From Cryobacterium algoricola (lineage in GTDB: Bacteria; Actinomycetota; Actinomycetes; Actinomycetales; Microbacteriaceae): a stretch of 64,000 bases of DNA. Where the stretch lies: positions 225,439 through 289,438 of the forward strand of contig NZ_SOFG01000009.1 in the NCBI RefSeq assembly GCF_004402485.1. The letters run 5' to 3'. A program made the translations under genes and the position numbers. Shown here in pieces: positions 51,281 to 60,900 of the stretch (positions are counted from its first letter, which is position 1; every line of letters starts with the position of its first letter). Under the pieces are notes generated by a model, which did not search any database, was not told the DNA's origin, and worked only from the letters and a program-made list of their open reading frames with translations.

Positions 51281-51494
51281 ACATTGCGCGCAGTATCGAG
51301 AAGATCGGCGCCTTCACCCTGTGGAATGACGGGTCGGATATCCCGGTCTTCGCCTGGCGTCTCACGCCCGGCGATACCCGGAACTGGAACCCGCCGGTCG
51401 CCACGGCGACGATGCCGAGCAGGAGCAGACCGGCGCCGATGAGTGACAGGACCATGGATCGGAGTGTATCGGTGGGCGGCTCATACCCCGCCAT
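51279..51494 (-). CDS. Possible small membrane protein
   Basis: A possible 71-residue protein starting MAGYEPPTDTLRS with one clear membrane helix (MVLSLIGAGLLLLGIVAVAT). No ribosome binding site is visible. The C-terminus runs into the arm-like repeat. It may be real, but evidence is thin. Confidence 0.3.
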   Translation of the reverse strand: MAGYEPPTDTLRSMVLSLIGAGLLLLGIVAVATGGFQFRVSPGVRRQAKTGISDPSFHRVKAPIFSILRAM

Positions 51495-52029
51495 CCGACG
51501 CCGGTCGCGGACCGCGTGACACCGGATCAGTTTCTTTGCTTGGGGACGAGAGTGACCTCTCATTCGAGGGCAACGTTTCTCCGTGACTGCGGGCGGATTG
51601 AAATCCGCGAAGTCGGTGGGCTCTGAACGAGCGGATGCATATATAAGTGTCAACGGTTTCCCGACAGATGAGAGGCGCCGTAGAGGTTTTATGTCTCAGG
51701 ACATCGGTGACAGTTCTGCACCAATAAGTGGGTGACCATTCGGCCGTGTTTGGTGGTGATGCTTCTCCCGTATTCACATTGCCCGATGCGGAAATGGATA
51801 GGGTGCTCGGAGTCTCTGCGATTCGCCTCTTCCTTCGTGTCCTCGGCCAGCCGGTTCGGACTTGATCACGGCCGCCTGGATTGAGGGTAGAGAACCGCGG
51901 AACGGTCCTGCTGATGTCACCTATGTCCTGATACATCATCCAGTCGGAGAACGATCTCACGAGACTTCCGAGACATCGACGTTCCCCACGGTCAGACAAC
52001 GCAACCCGGGCATTTCACTGATACCTGGG
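51495..52029. other. Gene-poor intergenic stretch
   Basis: About 535 bases without a supported gene. Short open frames exist on both strands but show no recognisable domain or good start. It joins the island end to the DUF2252 gene. Confidence 0.4.
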
Positions 52030-53448
52030 TCAGGGGGAGCTTGGACGGTGGTCGGTCGGCTGTTCTCCGGAGCGGACGGTTGCGGCAGTGAATGCGTCGA
52101 AATCCTTTTCGTTCTGGTCCGCATACGCTTCGGCGAAAGCGGCAAGGGCTTTGTCGAAGGATCTTCCGGATCCCATGTAGGACGCAATCGCCACGGGGTT
52201 GCCCGTGCGTGCATGTGCGCGGGCGAGCGTCCAGGCGCACAGGCGGCCATGGGTGGTGAGACCCGGCGCAGCGAACGACGCCAGGTCGGAAGAGGTCTTC
52301 CAATCCCAGAGTTGACGAACGTAGAAGTCCCGCTCCACGCCGTCGAGCCCCTTCGTGCGCAGCCAGCCGAGCAGCACGTCACTGGTCGCCTGGATCAACC
52401 GTTGGCCCTCAACGACACGTTCGCCGTGGTTTTCGTAAGGGCTCGGTTCAAGGACGGGCTCCAACACCGATTTCTCGGCCTGCTTGAGCTGCAGCACGAG
52501 CGGGTCACCGTGCTCCTTGCCCAGAAACAAGACGATCCAACTCAGAGTCCCAACGCTGCCGACGCCCACAACCTTGCGGGCGATGTCTTCGAACTCGTAG
52601 CGGTCGAAAAGAATCTGCCGGTCGGGCGAGAGCGTGAGCCGGTAGTTCGCGAGTGCCTCGCGAATCCCGTCCTCCAACTGGTGCGCTTCAACGTCCGGGA
52701 GTAACTGGTCGAGTGGGACGATCAGGGGCGGATCATTGAGTATCCGCACCCGCCCGTCAACGATGTGTGTCAATTTCCGGGCGGCCCTCGCGCTGTCCTT
52801 GCCCTCCGCGTGCTCGATGACGCGTTCTGTTTCCTTCAGGGCCGCGTCGCCCAGCTCCCGTTGGATTTCCGGGAGCAGCGACGCGACGTCATAGGATGCG
52901 GACCAGATTTGAAGGGGGGTCATGTCGGCGAAGGATGTCATGGCCTGCCGGTACGCACTGGCTGCTTCGAGGACTGCGGTTCTCCGTTCCTCGGGGGAGA
53001 AGCCCCGATCGCGCGCGGCGACCTCAACGCTCGTCACGAACCTTTTGACGTCCCACTCCCAGGGACCGGCGAGCGTCTCGTCGAAGTCGTTGAGATCAAA
53101 GACCAGCCTTCGCTCGGGCGATGCGAAGGCGCCGAAATTCGCGATGTGCGCATCCCCGCACAGTTGCACTTTCAGTCCCGTCGAGGGTGAGTTCAGCAGA
53201 TCCGTGGCCATGATGGCTGCCGCGCCTCGGAAGAACGCGAACGCGGATGCGGACATTCGCTCGTGGCGGATGGGGATGAGTTCGGCAACCCGCGTGTGCT
53301 CCTGTGCGCGGAGGATCTCCATCGGGTCGGTCCGTGTAGCGAGAGCCCGCCATTCTCCATGTCGAGAGCGAGGGGTGCTAGTACGCAAATGCCGTCCGAC
53401 CACAGCACCGGGTGGCAACTGGCCGGGATGTTCCTGCGCAGCTTTCAT
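52030..53448 (-). CDS. DUF2252 family protein
   Basis: A 472-residue cytoplasmic protein of the DUF2252 family, which has a kinase-like fold. Motifs include FFRGAAAIMATDL, then GDAHIANFGAFASPER and VFDLNDFDETLAGPWEWD, equivalent to catalytic-loop and metal-binding Asp residues of aminoglycoside-phosphotransferase-like folds. The middle has VGVGSVGTLSWIVLFLG and a lysine-bearing LQLKQAEKS. Substrate is unknown. It is a single gene, apparently full length for the family. Confidence 0.9.
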   Translation of the reverse strand: MKAAQEHPGQLPPGAVVGRHLRTSTPRSRHGEWRALATRTDPMEILRAQEHTRVAELIPIRHERMSASAFAFFRGAAAIMATDLLNSPSTGLKVQLCGDAHIANFGAFASPERRLVFDLNDFDETLAGPWEWDVKRFVTSVEVAARDRGFSPEERRTAVLEAASAYRQAMTSFADMTPLQIWSASYDVASLLPEIQRELGDAALKETERVIEHAEGKDSARAARKLTHIVDGRVRILNDPPLIVPLDQLLPDVEAHQLEDGIREALANYRLTLSPDRQILFDRYEFEDIARKVVGVGSVGTLSWIVLFLGKEHGDPLVLQLKQAEKSVLEPVLEPSPYENHGERVVEGQRLIQATSDVLLGWLRTKGLDGVERDFYVRQLWDWKTSSDLASFAAPGLTTHGRLCAWTLARAHARTGNPVAIASYMGSGRSFDKALAAFAEAYADQNEKDFDAFTAATVRSGEQPTDHRPSSP

Positions 53449-54032
53449 CTCGCCCTCCGCTTGCCGATCGTCCCGGTTCGCTCGACAATCTAAGGGGCGT
53501 TGAGCTCTAATTCAAGGGGCGATCCGCCGTAGGAGCGGGTCGCGAACAGGCACACATCAAGTCGGCTGAAGCAGTGGGCGAATCATGCCAGCCGATGCCT
53601 TCCGACCAACCGACAGCTCACACGGGCCGCTCGGGCGCAACGCTCTGCCGTGAAGAGTGTCTGACGCCCGGGACCTGAACCTGGACTCTCTGATTGGCCG
53701 ATGCCAGCATCTGGGCCGGAGGTAACTCGGCTGTCAGCGCGTTGGCAATCCCGTATTCTAAAAGAGCGAGGCACTCAGAATTCTGTGTTTCATGAAGGCG
53801 GAACACCAGATGGGAACACTCACGCACATCAAAGACCGCTACAGGGAACTTGGGCAACTGGAAGTCGACATAATTCAAGTGTTTCGCGTGAGCCTGGTAT
53901 CGAAGCCGCATTTGCGAGATGCTCCAGCCGATGCAGATCGGTCGTCCACTTCGGCGAGTCTCCGTTGGATGACAGTCTGGATGCCGAGTGTCGAGTGCGT
54001 ATTGCCGAGCGCACCGGTGGCAATGATGGGCG
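53449..54032. other. Intergenic stretch before the diguanylate cyclase
   Basis: About 580 bases without a supported gene. A small frame from 53792 (MKAEHQMGTLTHIKDRY) has no family match and I do not call it. Part of the promoter of the GGDEF gene presumably lies here. Confidence 0.4.
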
Positions 54033-55073
54033 ATGATGACCGTCGCTAAGAGCAAAATGGCCCCTCCAATCAGCGGAGCATTCCTGAGTCCGCCGGAGGA
54101 ACTGAGATTCGTGGGCTTCCAGTGGACGGCCCTCATGTTGTCGGCCCTCTTGGCGGTGTTGACGTCAATCTCGACCTTTGACCCTCCGTCTGTCCGGTGG
54201 TTCCTTTTCGCTGGCGCGGCCACGGGGGTGATTGTCGCATTGCGGGCGCGATACGCACAACGCGTGACGGTAATCGGCGGCGTAGCTGCGACTGCGATGG
54301 CGATCGGTCTCACCATCATCGTCGCCATCACCATTCAGCCCGCACCGATGGGCGTGATTATGTCTTTCGGCCTCCTCGGAATAGCAATTGCTTTGTGCAC
54401 ATTCGAGGACCCTATCCGGGCTTCGATAGAAAGCAGTATTTGTGCGATTGTCGGTTCGGTCATCATCGTTGCGCGGTCCTCGATCCCCTTCGCGGCGGTG
54501 TTCATTTTTGTGTCGTTGGTGGTGTTGGCGTCGTCTTCCGTCTTGTTTCTGCGTCACTCCCTTCGGGTGTCTCGGGACGAAGCCATCGCTCTGTCGCTGA
54601 CTGATTCGCTCACAGGTGTTTCCAATCGCCGCGGGCTCGAAATCCGCTTTTCTGTTGTGACTGCCATGGCAGTGAGGACAGGTCAGCAACTCGGATGCCT
54701 GATGATCGACCTGGACCGATTCAAACTGATCAACGACGTCCACGGCCATGCCATCGGAGACGGCATATTGAAAGAATGTGCGGCCGTCATAAAAACTTGT
54801 TTGCGCCCCAGCGACGTGTGCGCGCGCATCGGAGGGGAAGAATTCGCGGTCTTTGCAATCGTCGATGGACCAGCCCAACTCGCCATCATCGCCGAACGCA
54901 TCCGGGCGGCCATTGAAAATCAAGGCACGATACCGCCAGTCACAGCCAGTATCGGAGGCAGCTGTGGCGCGGTCGTGGAATCGGAAACTATTGATGCCCT
55001 GTTGCGAATTGCAGACATGGCGTTATGTGCAGCCAAGTCCGCCGGACGCAATATCGTTCGGCTCGGTTCATAG
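54033..55073 (+). CDS. Membrane diguanylate cyclase (GGDEF)
   Basis: A 346-residue protein. Residues 1-175 hold about six membrane helices. The GGDEF domain follows: DSLTGVSNRRGLEIRF, the substrate-binding CLMIDLDRFKLINDVHGH and the active-site RIGGEEFAVF (about 267). It should make cyclic-di-GMP from two GTP. No inhibitory RxxD is obvious directly before the active site. The C-terminal 40 residues are related to an orphan fragment at 61762. Confidence 0.92.
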   Translation: MMTVAKSKMAPPISGAFLSPPEELRFVGFQWTALMLSALLAVLTSISTFDPPSVRWFLFAGAATGVIVALRARYAQRVTVIGGVAATAMAIGLTIIVAITIQPAPMGVIMSFGLLGIAIALCTFEDPIRASIESSICAIVGSVIIVARSSIPFAAVFIFVSLVVLASSSVLFLRHSLRVSRDEAIALSLTDSLTGVSNRRGLEIRFSVVTAMAVRTGQQLGCLMIDLDRFKLINDVHGHAIGDGILKECAAVIKTCLRPSDVCARIGGEEFAVFAIVDGPAQLAIIAERIRAAIENQGTIPPVTASIGGSCGAVVESETIDALLRIADMALCAAKSAGRNIVRLGS

Positions 55074-55490
55074 CAGAATGTCACGGCTGAACGCAGCAAC
55101 CGGTGCCATTGACCAGCCGCAACTGTCAGATGCGTCAACAGTGGAAAAGGGCTGCGAGGATACTCCCTGTGGACGAACATGACGGAGCTACGTCCGCAAT
55201 GTTCCTCCTTGACCAGCAGCCAACCGGACTCGTGGAAATTAGTGGCGCTTCAATCGCGAGCACAATGAAGCTAAAATTCCCCGTTGCCCATGAGTCTCAG
55301 CTTGGGCGTCTCAGCATCCTTTAGCTTTCATCGACGCTCCTGGTAGCCACTTCCATGCCTCGTGGAAGTGGCGCCCGTAGGCTTTGGCGCTGACCGTATC
55401 CGGTTCAAATCGGCTATCGAGACGACCAAAACGTGGACGAGCGAAGCTCGCTCGCGATCGATAGCACCCGCGTAAACGCGAAGAGAGTAG
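55074..55490. other. Intergenic stretch without recognised gene
   Basis: About 415 bases between the cyclase and the TetR gene. Short frames are present but none is convincing. Confidence 0.4.
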
Positions 55491-56054
55491 TCAGGGTGTT
55501 CGTAGTCCGGCGAGCAATAGCTCTACAGCTGCACGGGCTTCCGACGCCCAGAGCGGCCGGCCGGTTGCTGACGTGATGCCGTGCAGCACGATCATCACCG
55601 CACCGACGGTCACGTCGCTGCGGATGGCACCGTCGGCGGCGGCCTGAGTTAGCAGGTCCGCGACGGTGGCCTCGAGTTCGATTCCACCGTCGGCTAGCGC
55701 TGCGGGGTCGGCGACTGCTGCAAGGGCGCGGGCAAGGCCCGTGTGGGCAAGTACGTACTCGACGAACCCGCGCAGGAAGGCGTCGAGGTTCTCGCCGGCG
55801 GACCGAGTCGTGTCGCGGGCCCGGTCGCAGAGCGCGGTCACCTCACCCACGTACACGGCTGCAGCCAGGGCTTCTCGGGTGGGGAAGTGTCGATAGAGGG
55901 TCCCGACTCCCACGCCGGCACGCGCCGCGAAGTCATCGAAGCGTACCTGTTCGTTCTGGTCGAACACCTCACGGGCGGCTGTCACAATTGCATCCCGGTT
56001 GCGGCGCGCATCCGATCGGAGCGCTCGTACCTCAGCCACAATGCGACCTCTCAT
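55491..56054 (-). CDS. TetR-family regulator
   Basis: A 187-residue repressor. The HTH region reads IVTAAREVFDQNEQVRFDDF, then AARAGVGVGTLYRHFPTREA, the signature of TetR proteins with a Gly-rich turn. The frame allows a TTG at 56060, but the ATG at 56054 is more likely. Two TGGAG-N5-CTCCA sites immediately upstream are probable operators. It is divergent from the ketopantoate-reductase-like gene and likely represses it. Confidence 0.88.
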   Translation of the reverse strand: MRGRIVAEVRALRSDARRNRDAIVTAAREVFDQNEQVRFDDFAARAGVGVGTLYRHFPTREALAAAVYVGEVTALCDRARDTTRSAGENLDAFLRGFVEYVLAHTGLARALAAVADPAALADGGIELEATVADLLTQAAADGAIRSDVTVGAVMIVLHGITSATGRPLWASEARAAVELLLAGLRTP

Positions 56055-56061
56055 TGACAAG

Positions 56062-56103
56062 TGGAGATTGCCTCCATATATTGGTAAGTGGAGACAAGCT
56101 CCA
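56062..56103. promoter_or_regulatory. Twin TetR operators
   Basis: TGGAGATTGCCTCCA (56062-56076) and TGGAGACAAGCTCCA (56089-56103) share the perfect arms TGGAG and CTCCA, 27 bases apart start to start. They fill the space between the divergent TetR and reductase genes. Confidence 0.75.
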
Positions 56104-56123
56104 TCTTATCGAAGGAGCCCGTC

Positions 56124-57047
56124 ATGCGCATTCTGATGTTTGGTCGCGGAGTGATTGCGACACTTTATGGTCGCGTGTTTCACGCCGCCGGCCACGACGT
56201 CGAGTTCTACGTGCGCCCGGGTCGCGCTGCCCAGCAGGGGAACGAGGTGCACCTGGACTGGATCGACGGCCGCCGCAAGCCGTTCGGCCGTCGGGCGCTC
56301 GAATCATTCCGAACTCGCCTGCGAGAATCGATCGATCCAAGCGACGGTTTCGATCTGATCGTGCTCAGCGTCGGGCACCATCGTCTCGCCGAGGCAGCCG
56401 CGTTTCTCGCTCCCCGCCTGGGTACAGCGACGGTGCTGGTGTTCGGCAATCTCTGGAAGGAACCGCTCGCCGCGGTCGCGCCACTCCCAGCTGATCGAGT
56501 CGTTTTCGGTTTCCCGCAAGCGGGAGGAGGTTTCGGGAAAGACGGAGTGCTGCTCGGCGCGATGTTGCCGTCCGTCATCATCGGCACGACGGACCCCATG
56601 CCGACGGCGCGGGAGCAGGACGTGGTCACGGCCTTCCAGCAGGCTGGACTCGCTGTTCGTCAGGAGAAGGACATGCGAGGCTGGCTGTGGCTCCACTTCA
56701 TCGCCGATGCCGGCATGTTCGCCCAGGCCCTACGGAGCGGGTCGCTGGCGGACATGGTCGGAGACCGTCGAGCGTTCCACGCCGCGTTCTTGACCACTCG
56801 CGAACTGCTGCCCGTTCTCGAAGCTCGGGGTGTCGACCTCGGTCGGCATCGCAACGCCGTGCTGCCGTACCGGCTGCCCGGCCTGGTCGCTGCGTTGTCC
56901 GGATGGGCGACCGTGCTGATTCCGATCGCTCGACGGAGCCTCGCGGCGCACACGGATCCGCAGGCCACAGAGGCACTTGCTGTTCTCGAGGACACGCTGA
57001 GCGAAGCGCGCCAGCTGAAAATCCCGACCCCTCGCCTCGAGCGGTGA
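56124..57047 (+). CDS. Ketopantoate reductase (PanE/ApbA)-like protein
   Basis: A 307-residue NADP-dependent reductase fold. The Rossmann motif starts MRILMFGRGVIATLYGRVFH (Gly-x-Gly-x2-Ala pattern altered to GRGVIA). Hydrophobic strands LIVLSVGHHRL and VLVFGNLW follow. GAAGGAG precedes the ATG at 56124. Regulation by an adjacent TetR protein suggests a role other than pantothenate synthesis, perhaps aldehyde or quinone detoxification; this is inference. Confidence 0.82.
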   Translation: MRILMFGRGVIATLYGRVFHAAGHDVEFYVRPGRAAQQGNEVHLDWIDGRRKPFGRRALESFRTRLRESIDPSDGFDLIVLSVGHHRLAEAAAFLAPRLGTATVLVFGNLWKEPLAAVAPLPADRVVFGFPQAGGGFGKDGVLLGAMLPSVIIGTTDPMPTAREQDVVTAFQQAGLAVRQEKDMRGWLWLHFIADAGMFAQALRSGSLADMVGDRRAFHAAFLTTRELLPVLEARGVDLGRHRNAVLPYRLPGLVAALSGWATVLIPIARRSLAAHTDPQATEALAVLEDTLSEARQLKIPTPRLER

Positions 57048-57215
57048 CGTTCCGCAAACATCTCCATGGGCTGCTGCCCGATTATCCGTTGGCTACCGGT
57101 CGGCGATTGGTCGGCGCATCGGCGCGGCCCTCGAACATCCGCGGTCGCGTCCGCACTCGTTATTCCAGCTCGGAAAGAGGACGGGACACTCCCATGGCAA
57201 CGCTTCTCCAACGCC

Positions 57216-57626
57216 TCGGAGGTTATCGGCGTCGTCGTAGCTGCCATGATGTTGTTCATCAGGCTCGGTTCGATGATCGCCGCTGGCTTGCCACTTATCG
57301 CGGCCATTGCCGGGGTCGGGGCCCTCGTAGTTTTGTCATTCTCCGGCGTCGTGGAACAGACAGAGACCACGCCGATCCTCGGTCTGATGCTCGGGCTCAC
57401 CGTCGATATCGACTACTCGCTCTTCATCCGTTACCGCCATCGGCAGAAACTTCGCGCCTGGATACGGATGCGGCAGTCGATTGGACTCGCGACCGGGACT
57501 TCGGGCACGGCGGTACGGTTCGCCGGCATCACCGTGATCATCGTCCTCGCCGCCCTCAACAGCACGGGAATTGGCTTCCTAGGCCTGATGGGCACAGCGG
57601 GAAGTGCAGTTCGCTCCAAGATATGA
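57216..57626 (+). pseudogene. MMPL/RND transporter fragment
   Basis: About 136 residues match the middle of MMPL-type transporters: SEVIGVVVAAMMLFI, LGLMLGLTVDIDYSLFIRYR and SIGLATGTSGTAVRFAGITV. MMPL proteins are about 700 residues, so both ends are missing. The frame upstream (57066-57215) is unrelated, and it stops soon after GFLGLMGTAGS. It is a relic. Confidence 0.8.
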
Positions 57627-57761
57627 ACAGTCCTGCTGAATAGCCGCTGCACAGGTGCCAGTGTGCTTGTCCGCAGCACTAAATAAGAGGCTGACCTATC
57701 CGTTACTTGAGGTCCATGGAAACGACGGTGGCTTGCTGTGACTGATTGCATCGGTGACCGA

Positions 57762-59174
57762 TCAGGGATTGGTATCCCCGGTGGCTACGAGCGCAGCTCC
57801 GGGAACCGGGCGGTCGCTGCACTGTGCCGCTTGTGATGCTTCAACGGCGCGGTGTGAGGTGTTACGGATACCGACGGCCGCGACAATTCCGCCGACAGCG
57901 AGGAGTCCCGCTGTTGTCAGTACGAGTCGGTGAAAGCCATCGATATCGAGCTGATTGCCAATGATTGGGCCGGCGATTGCTACGGCAATCAGGCCCGCAA
58001 CGCGCGCGATCGCGTTATTTACGGCGGACCCGATGCCGCTTTGCGCTGAGGGCACAGCCCCGAGGACGGCAGCGGTCAGCGGCGCGACCGTGATGGTCAG
58101 CCCGAATCCGTACAGGACGATGCCTGGCAGGAGTTGCGTCCAGAAGTTGAATTGGACCGATGCGGTGAGCATACATGCGAAGCCGGACGCGGCAATGATG
58201 GGGCCGATAGCCATGAAAAAGCGCGGACCATAGCGGCCTGACAACGCTCCGAAAAGTCGCGCGAACAAAATGGACGCGACTGCCACGGGGAGTGTTGCAA
58301 GGCCCGCGATGGTGGCGGGCAGCTGAATAACTTCGAGAAGGAAGAGGGTGATAATCCATATTCCGAGGCCCACGGCGGCGTAGACGGCAGCTGTTGTGGC
58401 GTTCCCCGCGGCGAAGTTTCGAGCACGGAGCAGACTCAGAGGGAGCAGAGGGTTCGGGACTCGGCCTTGTCTGACGAGGAATGCGACTATGAGCGCGGCG
58501 CCCACGATGAGAGTCGACCACAAGAGTGGGCTCGCCCAGCCCAGTCGTGGTTGCTCGATGAGAGCGAAGACGATGCCCCCTAGTCCCAGAGCAACCAGCG
58601 CCGCTCCGATGATGTCGAGGCGACCCGGAACGGAAGGGGCCGGGTCACGCAGCGCACGCATCAGGGTCAGCGTCACGACGACGGGTAGGAGGTTGACGGC
58701 GAACACCCATCGCCACCCGATGTAGTCGACGAGCACTCCGCCGACGAGAGGACCGAGGACAAAGGCGACGCTGGTCCAGCCGGTCCAGGAGCCGATGGCT
58801 TTGGACCGGACCGGGCCGACATACGTGGAGTTGATGAGGGCGAGAGAACTGGGCACGAGAAGCGCACCGCCGGCGCCTTGTAGAAAGCGCGCAGCGATCA
58901 ACCACCCGACACCTGGCGCGACCGCGCAGATCAGCGAGGCGAATCCGAATACGACGAGCCCGATGCGCAACGAACGCACCCGGCCGACACGGTCAGAGAT
59001 CGCGCCGGCGAGCAGGATGAGTGCGCCCAGGGCGAGTAAATAGGCGTCCACGATCCATTGTTGACCAGCTAGGCCGCCGCCGAACTCGTCTTCGATTGAG
59101 GCCAGCGCGACGTTCACGATGGAGCCGTCAAGAAACGCGATGAATGACGCGAGGATCGCGACGACGAGGGGCAT
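57762..59174 (-). CDS. MFS transporter, DHA2 drug-efflux type
   Basis: A 470-residue transporter with about 14 helices. FLDGSIVNVALASIEDEFGG at the start, the motif-A-like GAISDRVGRVRSLRIGL and ARFLQGAGGALLVPSSLALI fit the DHA2/EmrB group, which export drugs or other small molecules. It is the last gene of a run with an alpha/beta hydrolase and an SDR; only 7 bases separate it from the hydrolase gene. Confidence 0.9.
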   Translation of the reverse strand: MPLVVAILASFIAFLDGSIVNVALASIEDEFGGGLAGQQWIVDAYLLALGALILLAGAISDRVGRVRSLRIGLVVFGFASLICAVAPGVGWLIAARFLQGAGGALLVPSSLALINSTYVGPVRSKAIGSWTGWTSVAFVLGPLVGGVLVDYIGWRWVFAVNLLPVVVTLTLMRALRDPAPSVPGRLDIIGAALVALGLGGIVFALIEQPRLGWASPLLWSTLIVGAALIVAFLVRQGRVPNPLLPLSLLRARNFAAGNATTAAVYAAVGLGIWIITLFLLEVIQLPATIAGLATLPVAVASILFARLFGALSGRYGPRFFMAIGPIIAASGFACMLTASVQFNFWTQLLPGIVLYGFGLTITVAPLTAAVLGAVPSAQSGIGSAVNNAIARVAGLIAVAIAGPIIGNQLDIDGFHRLVLTTAGLLAVGGIVAAVGIRNTSHRAVEASQAAQCSDRPVPGAALVATGDTNP

Positions 59175-59181
59175 TGGTCAC

Positions 59182-60015
59182 CTACAGTGTCGCGTTCTCC
59201 GTCTTGTCCGGGGCCGTGGGGGTCTGTCCCTGAGCGGCCAGCCAGGCCAGCACGTCGTCCGCGACATCCCTCCATCCACCATCGAGGGTGAGGGAATGGC
59301 CTTTGCCTTCATACTCGTGGTATTCCGTCACCGACGACGTGTTGTCGGCATACAGCTTCGCGACGGCCACGGTGACGGCCTTGGGCACCGTGTGGTCCTC
59401 CGTGCCGGACGTGAGGAGAAGCGGGCCGCGCACGGCGGTGTGCGTATCGACCGTGGCGGGCGAGTTGCGCACAAAGTTCGCGGTTGCGTCCTCGAACAGG
59501 GGACGGCCGGGGCCGGGGATCGTCCAGTCCGCGTGCAGCGCGTCGGACTCCTCGTCAGTGAGCACGTTGCCGAACGCGTACTTGAACTGCTTCTCGTTCA
59601 GGGCGACCGTGCGGGACTTGTTCGCCGGGTTGCCGAGCACGGGGAAGCCCGACTTCAGTTGGGCGAACGGCAGCACTTTCACGCCCTTGATCGGAGCGGG
59701 ATCGATCGCAACAGCGGCCGCCACCAGGTCGTTCGCGAGCAACTCCTGGGCGATGAGGCCTCCGAAGGAGTGGCCGACCACGATCGGCTTCTCCTCTAAC
59801 TGCGCGATGAGGTCGGCGTAGTGGTGGCAGATCTCGGCGATGCCCTGATTGTTGAGCCCGTCAGGGGTCGCTCGGGTTGCCTCGACCGAGTCGAGATCCC
59901 CGGGCCAGCCGGGCGCCGACGTCGCGTAGCCCCGCTCTTCGAATAGGTCCTGCCATGCCCTCCAGGCGGCGGAGTGGATCCAGAGTCCGTGGATGAAGAC
60001 GACGTGCTTGACCAT
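59182..60015 (-). CDS. Alpha/beta hydrolase
   Basis: A 277-residue hydrolase. Oxyanion-loop HGLWIH is near residue 9, the nucleophile Ser is in VVGHSFGGLIAQ (about 100), and the catalytic Asp (TSGTEDHTV) and His (GKGHSLTL) lie near the end. Substrate is unknown. It sits between an SDR and an exporter, so the three may process and export or detoxify one compound. Confidence 0.92.
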   Translation of the reverse strand: MVKHVVFIHGLWIHSAAWRAWQDLFEERGYATSAPGWPGDLDSVEATRATPDGLNNQGIAEICHHYADLIAQLEEKPIVVGHSFGGLIAQELLANDLVAAAVAIDPAPIKGVKVLPFAQLKSGFPVLGNPANKSRTVALNEKQFKYAFGNVLTDEESDALHADWTIPGPGRPLFEDATANFVRNSPATVDTHTAVRGPLLLTSGTEDHTVPKAVTVAVAKLYADNTSSVTEYHEYEGKGHSLTLDGGWRDVADDVLAWLAAQGQTPTAPDKTENATL

Positions 60016-60044
60016 GCGTGCTCCTTTGTCGTGTCCGGGATGGA

Positions 60045-60839
60045 TCAGAGTGTCTTTATGAGGCCGCCGTCGATGAGGAAATCGGCGCCCGTGACGTTTC
60101 CGGCGCGGCTGCTCGCGAGGATGAGAGCGAGATCCGCGACCTCGGACGGCTGGGTGAATCGTCCCGTCGAGAAGCCGCCTTGGCTGGCGACGACGCGGTC
60201 GCGCGCGGTGTCGAAGTCGACACCCATCGTTCGGGCGGCCGTTGCCGCGACGCCGTTCTCGCCGAGCCAGAGCTGGGTCGCGACGGGCCCGGGGCTGATG
60301 GTGTTGAAGCGGATGTTCTGCATGCCGAATTCCTTGGAGAGGGACTTCGAAAGGTTCCAGACCGCGGCTTTCGCGGCGGAGTAATCAATCACCGGTGGAT
60401 CAGGCAGGAACGCGTTGACCGATCCGATTGTCACGACGTTGCCGCCGCCGCGCTCGAGGAGCAGGGGTATTGCGGCACGGGTCGTGCGCACGGCCGCCAA
60501 GAAGCTGAGGTTTAGGGTGTCGAGCCACTGCTCGTCGGTGATGGCCAGGAAGCCTTCGAAGCGGAAGGTGACTGCGCCGACGTTGTTCACCAGGATGTCG
60601 AGCCCGCCCAGCTCGGCTGATCGTGCGACGAGCCTGGAAGGCGCATCCGGGCTGGAGAGATCGACGCTCTCGAACAGCACCGCACCGGTGGCGACCAGCT
60701 CGTCAAGCTCGGGTGTCGACGACCGCGCACCGGCGACGACTCGCACTCCTTCGGCGACCAGTGCTTGGGTGACCGCGAGACCGATGCCCTTGCTTGCGCC
60801 CGTGACGACGGCGTTCTTCCCTGAGAGTCTCAGATCCAT
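60045..60839 (-). CDS. Short-chain dehydrogenase/reductase
   Basis: A 264-residue SDR. TGASKGIGLAVTQ is the cofactor motif, VNNVGAVTF matches the structural NNAG, and Ser with YSAAKAAVW forms the active site (about 139-160). The C-terminus (GADFLIDGGLIKTL) is normal. The start lies 61 bases after the XRE regulator on the same strand, so all four minus-strand genes may be one transcript. Confidence 0.92.
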   Translation of the reverse strand: MDLRLSGKNAVVTGASKGIGLAVTQALVAEGVRVVAGARSSTPELDELVATGAVLFESVDLSSPDAPSRLVARSAELGGLDILVNNVGAVTFRFEGFLAITDEQWLDTLNLSFLAAVRTTRAAIPLLLERGGGNVVTIGSVNAFLPDPPVIDYSAAKAAVWNLSKSLSKEFGMQNIRFNTISPGPVATQLWLGENGVAATAARTMGVDFDTARDRVVASQGGFSTGRFTQPSEVADLALILASSRAGNVTGADFLIDGGLIKTL

Positions 60840-60900
60840 GGAGCTGACGATACGGTCATCGACCGCAGGGAGCGTGACCCGGCTGTGCCTAGTAGCGCCG

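Noticed and set aside
53655..53690. tRNA-like T-arm on the minus strand (GGTTCAGGTCCCGG)
   Set aside because: The stem does not pair properly and no other tRNA part is nearby.
53792..54049. Small frame before the diguanylate cyclase
   Set aside because: No ribosome binding site or family resemblance, and it runs into the cyclase start.
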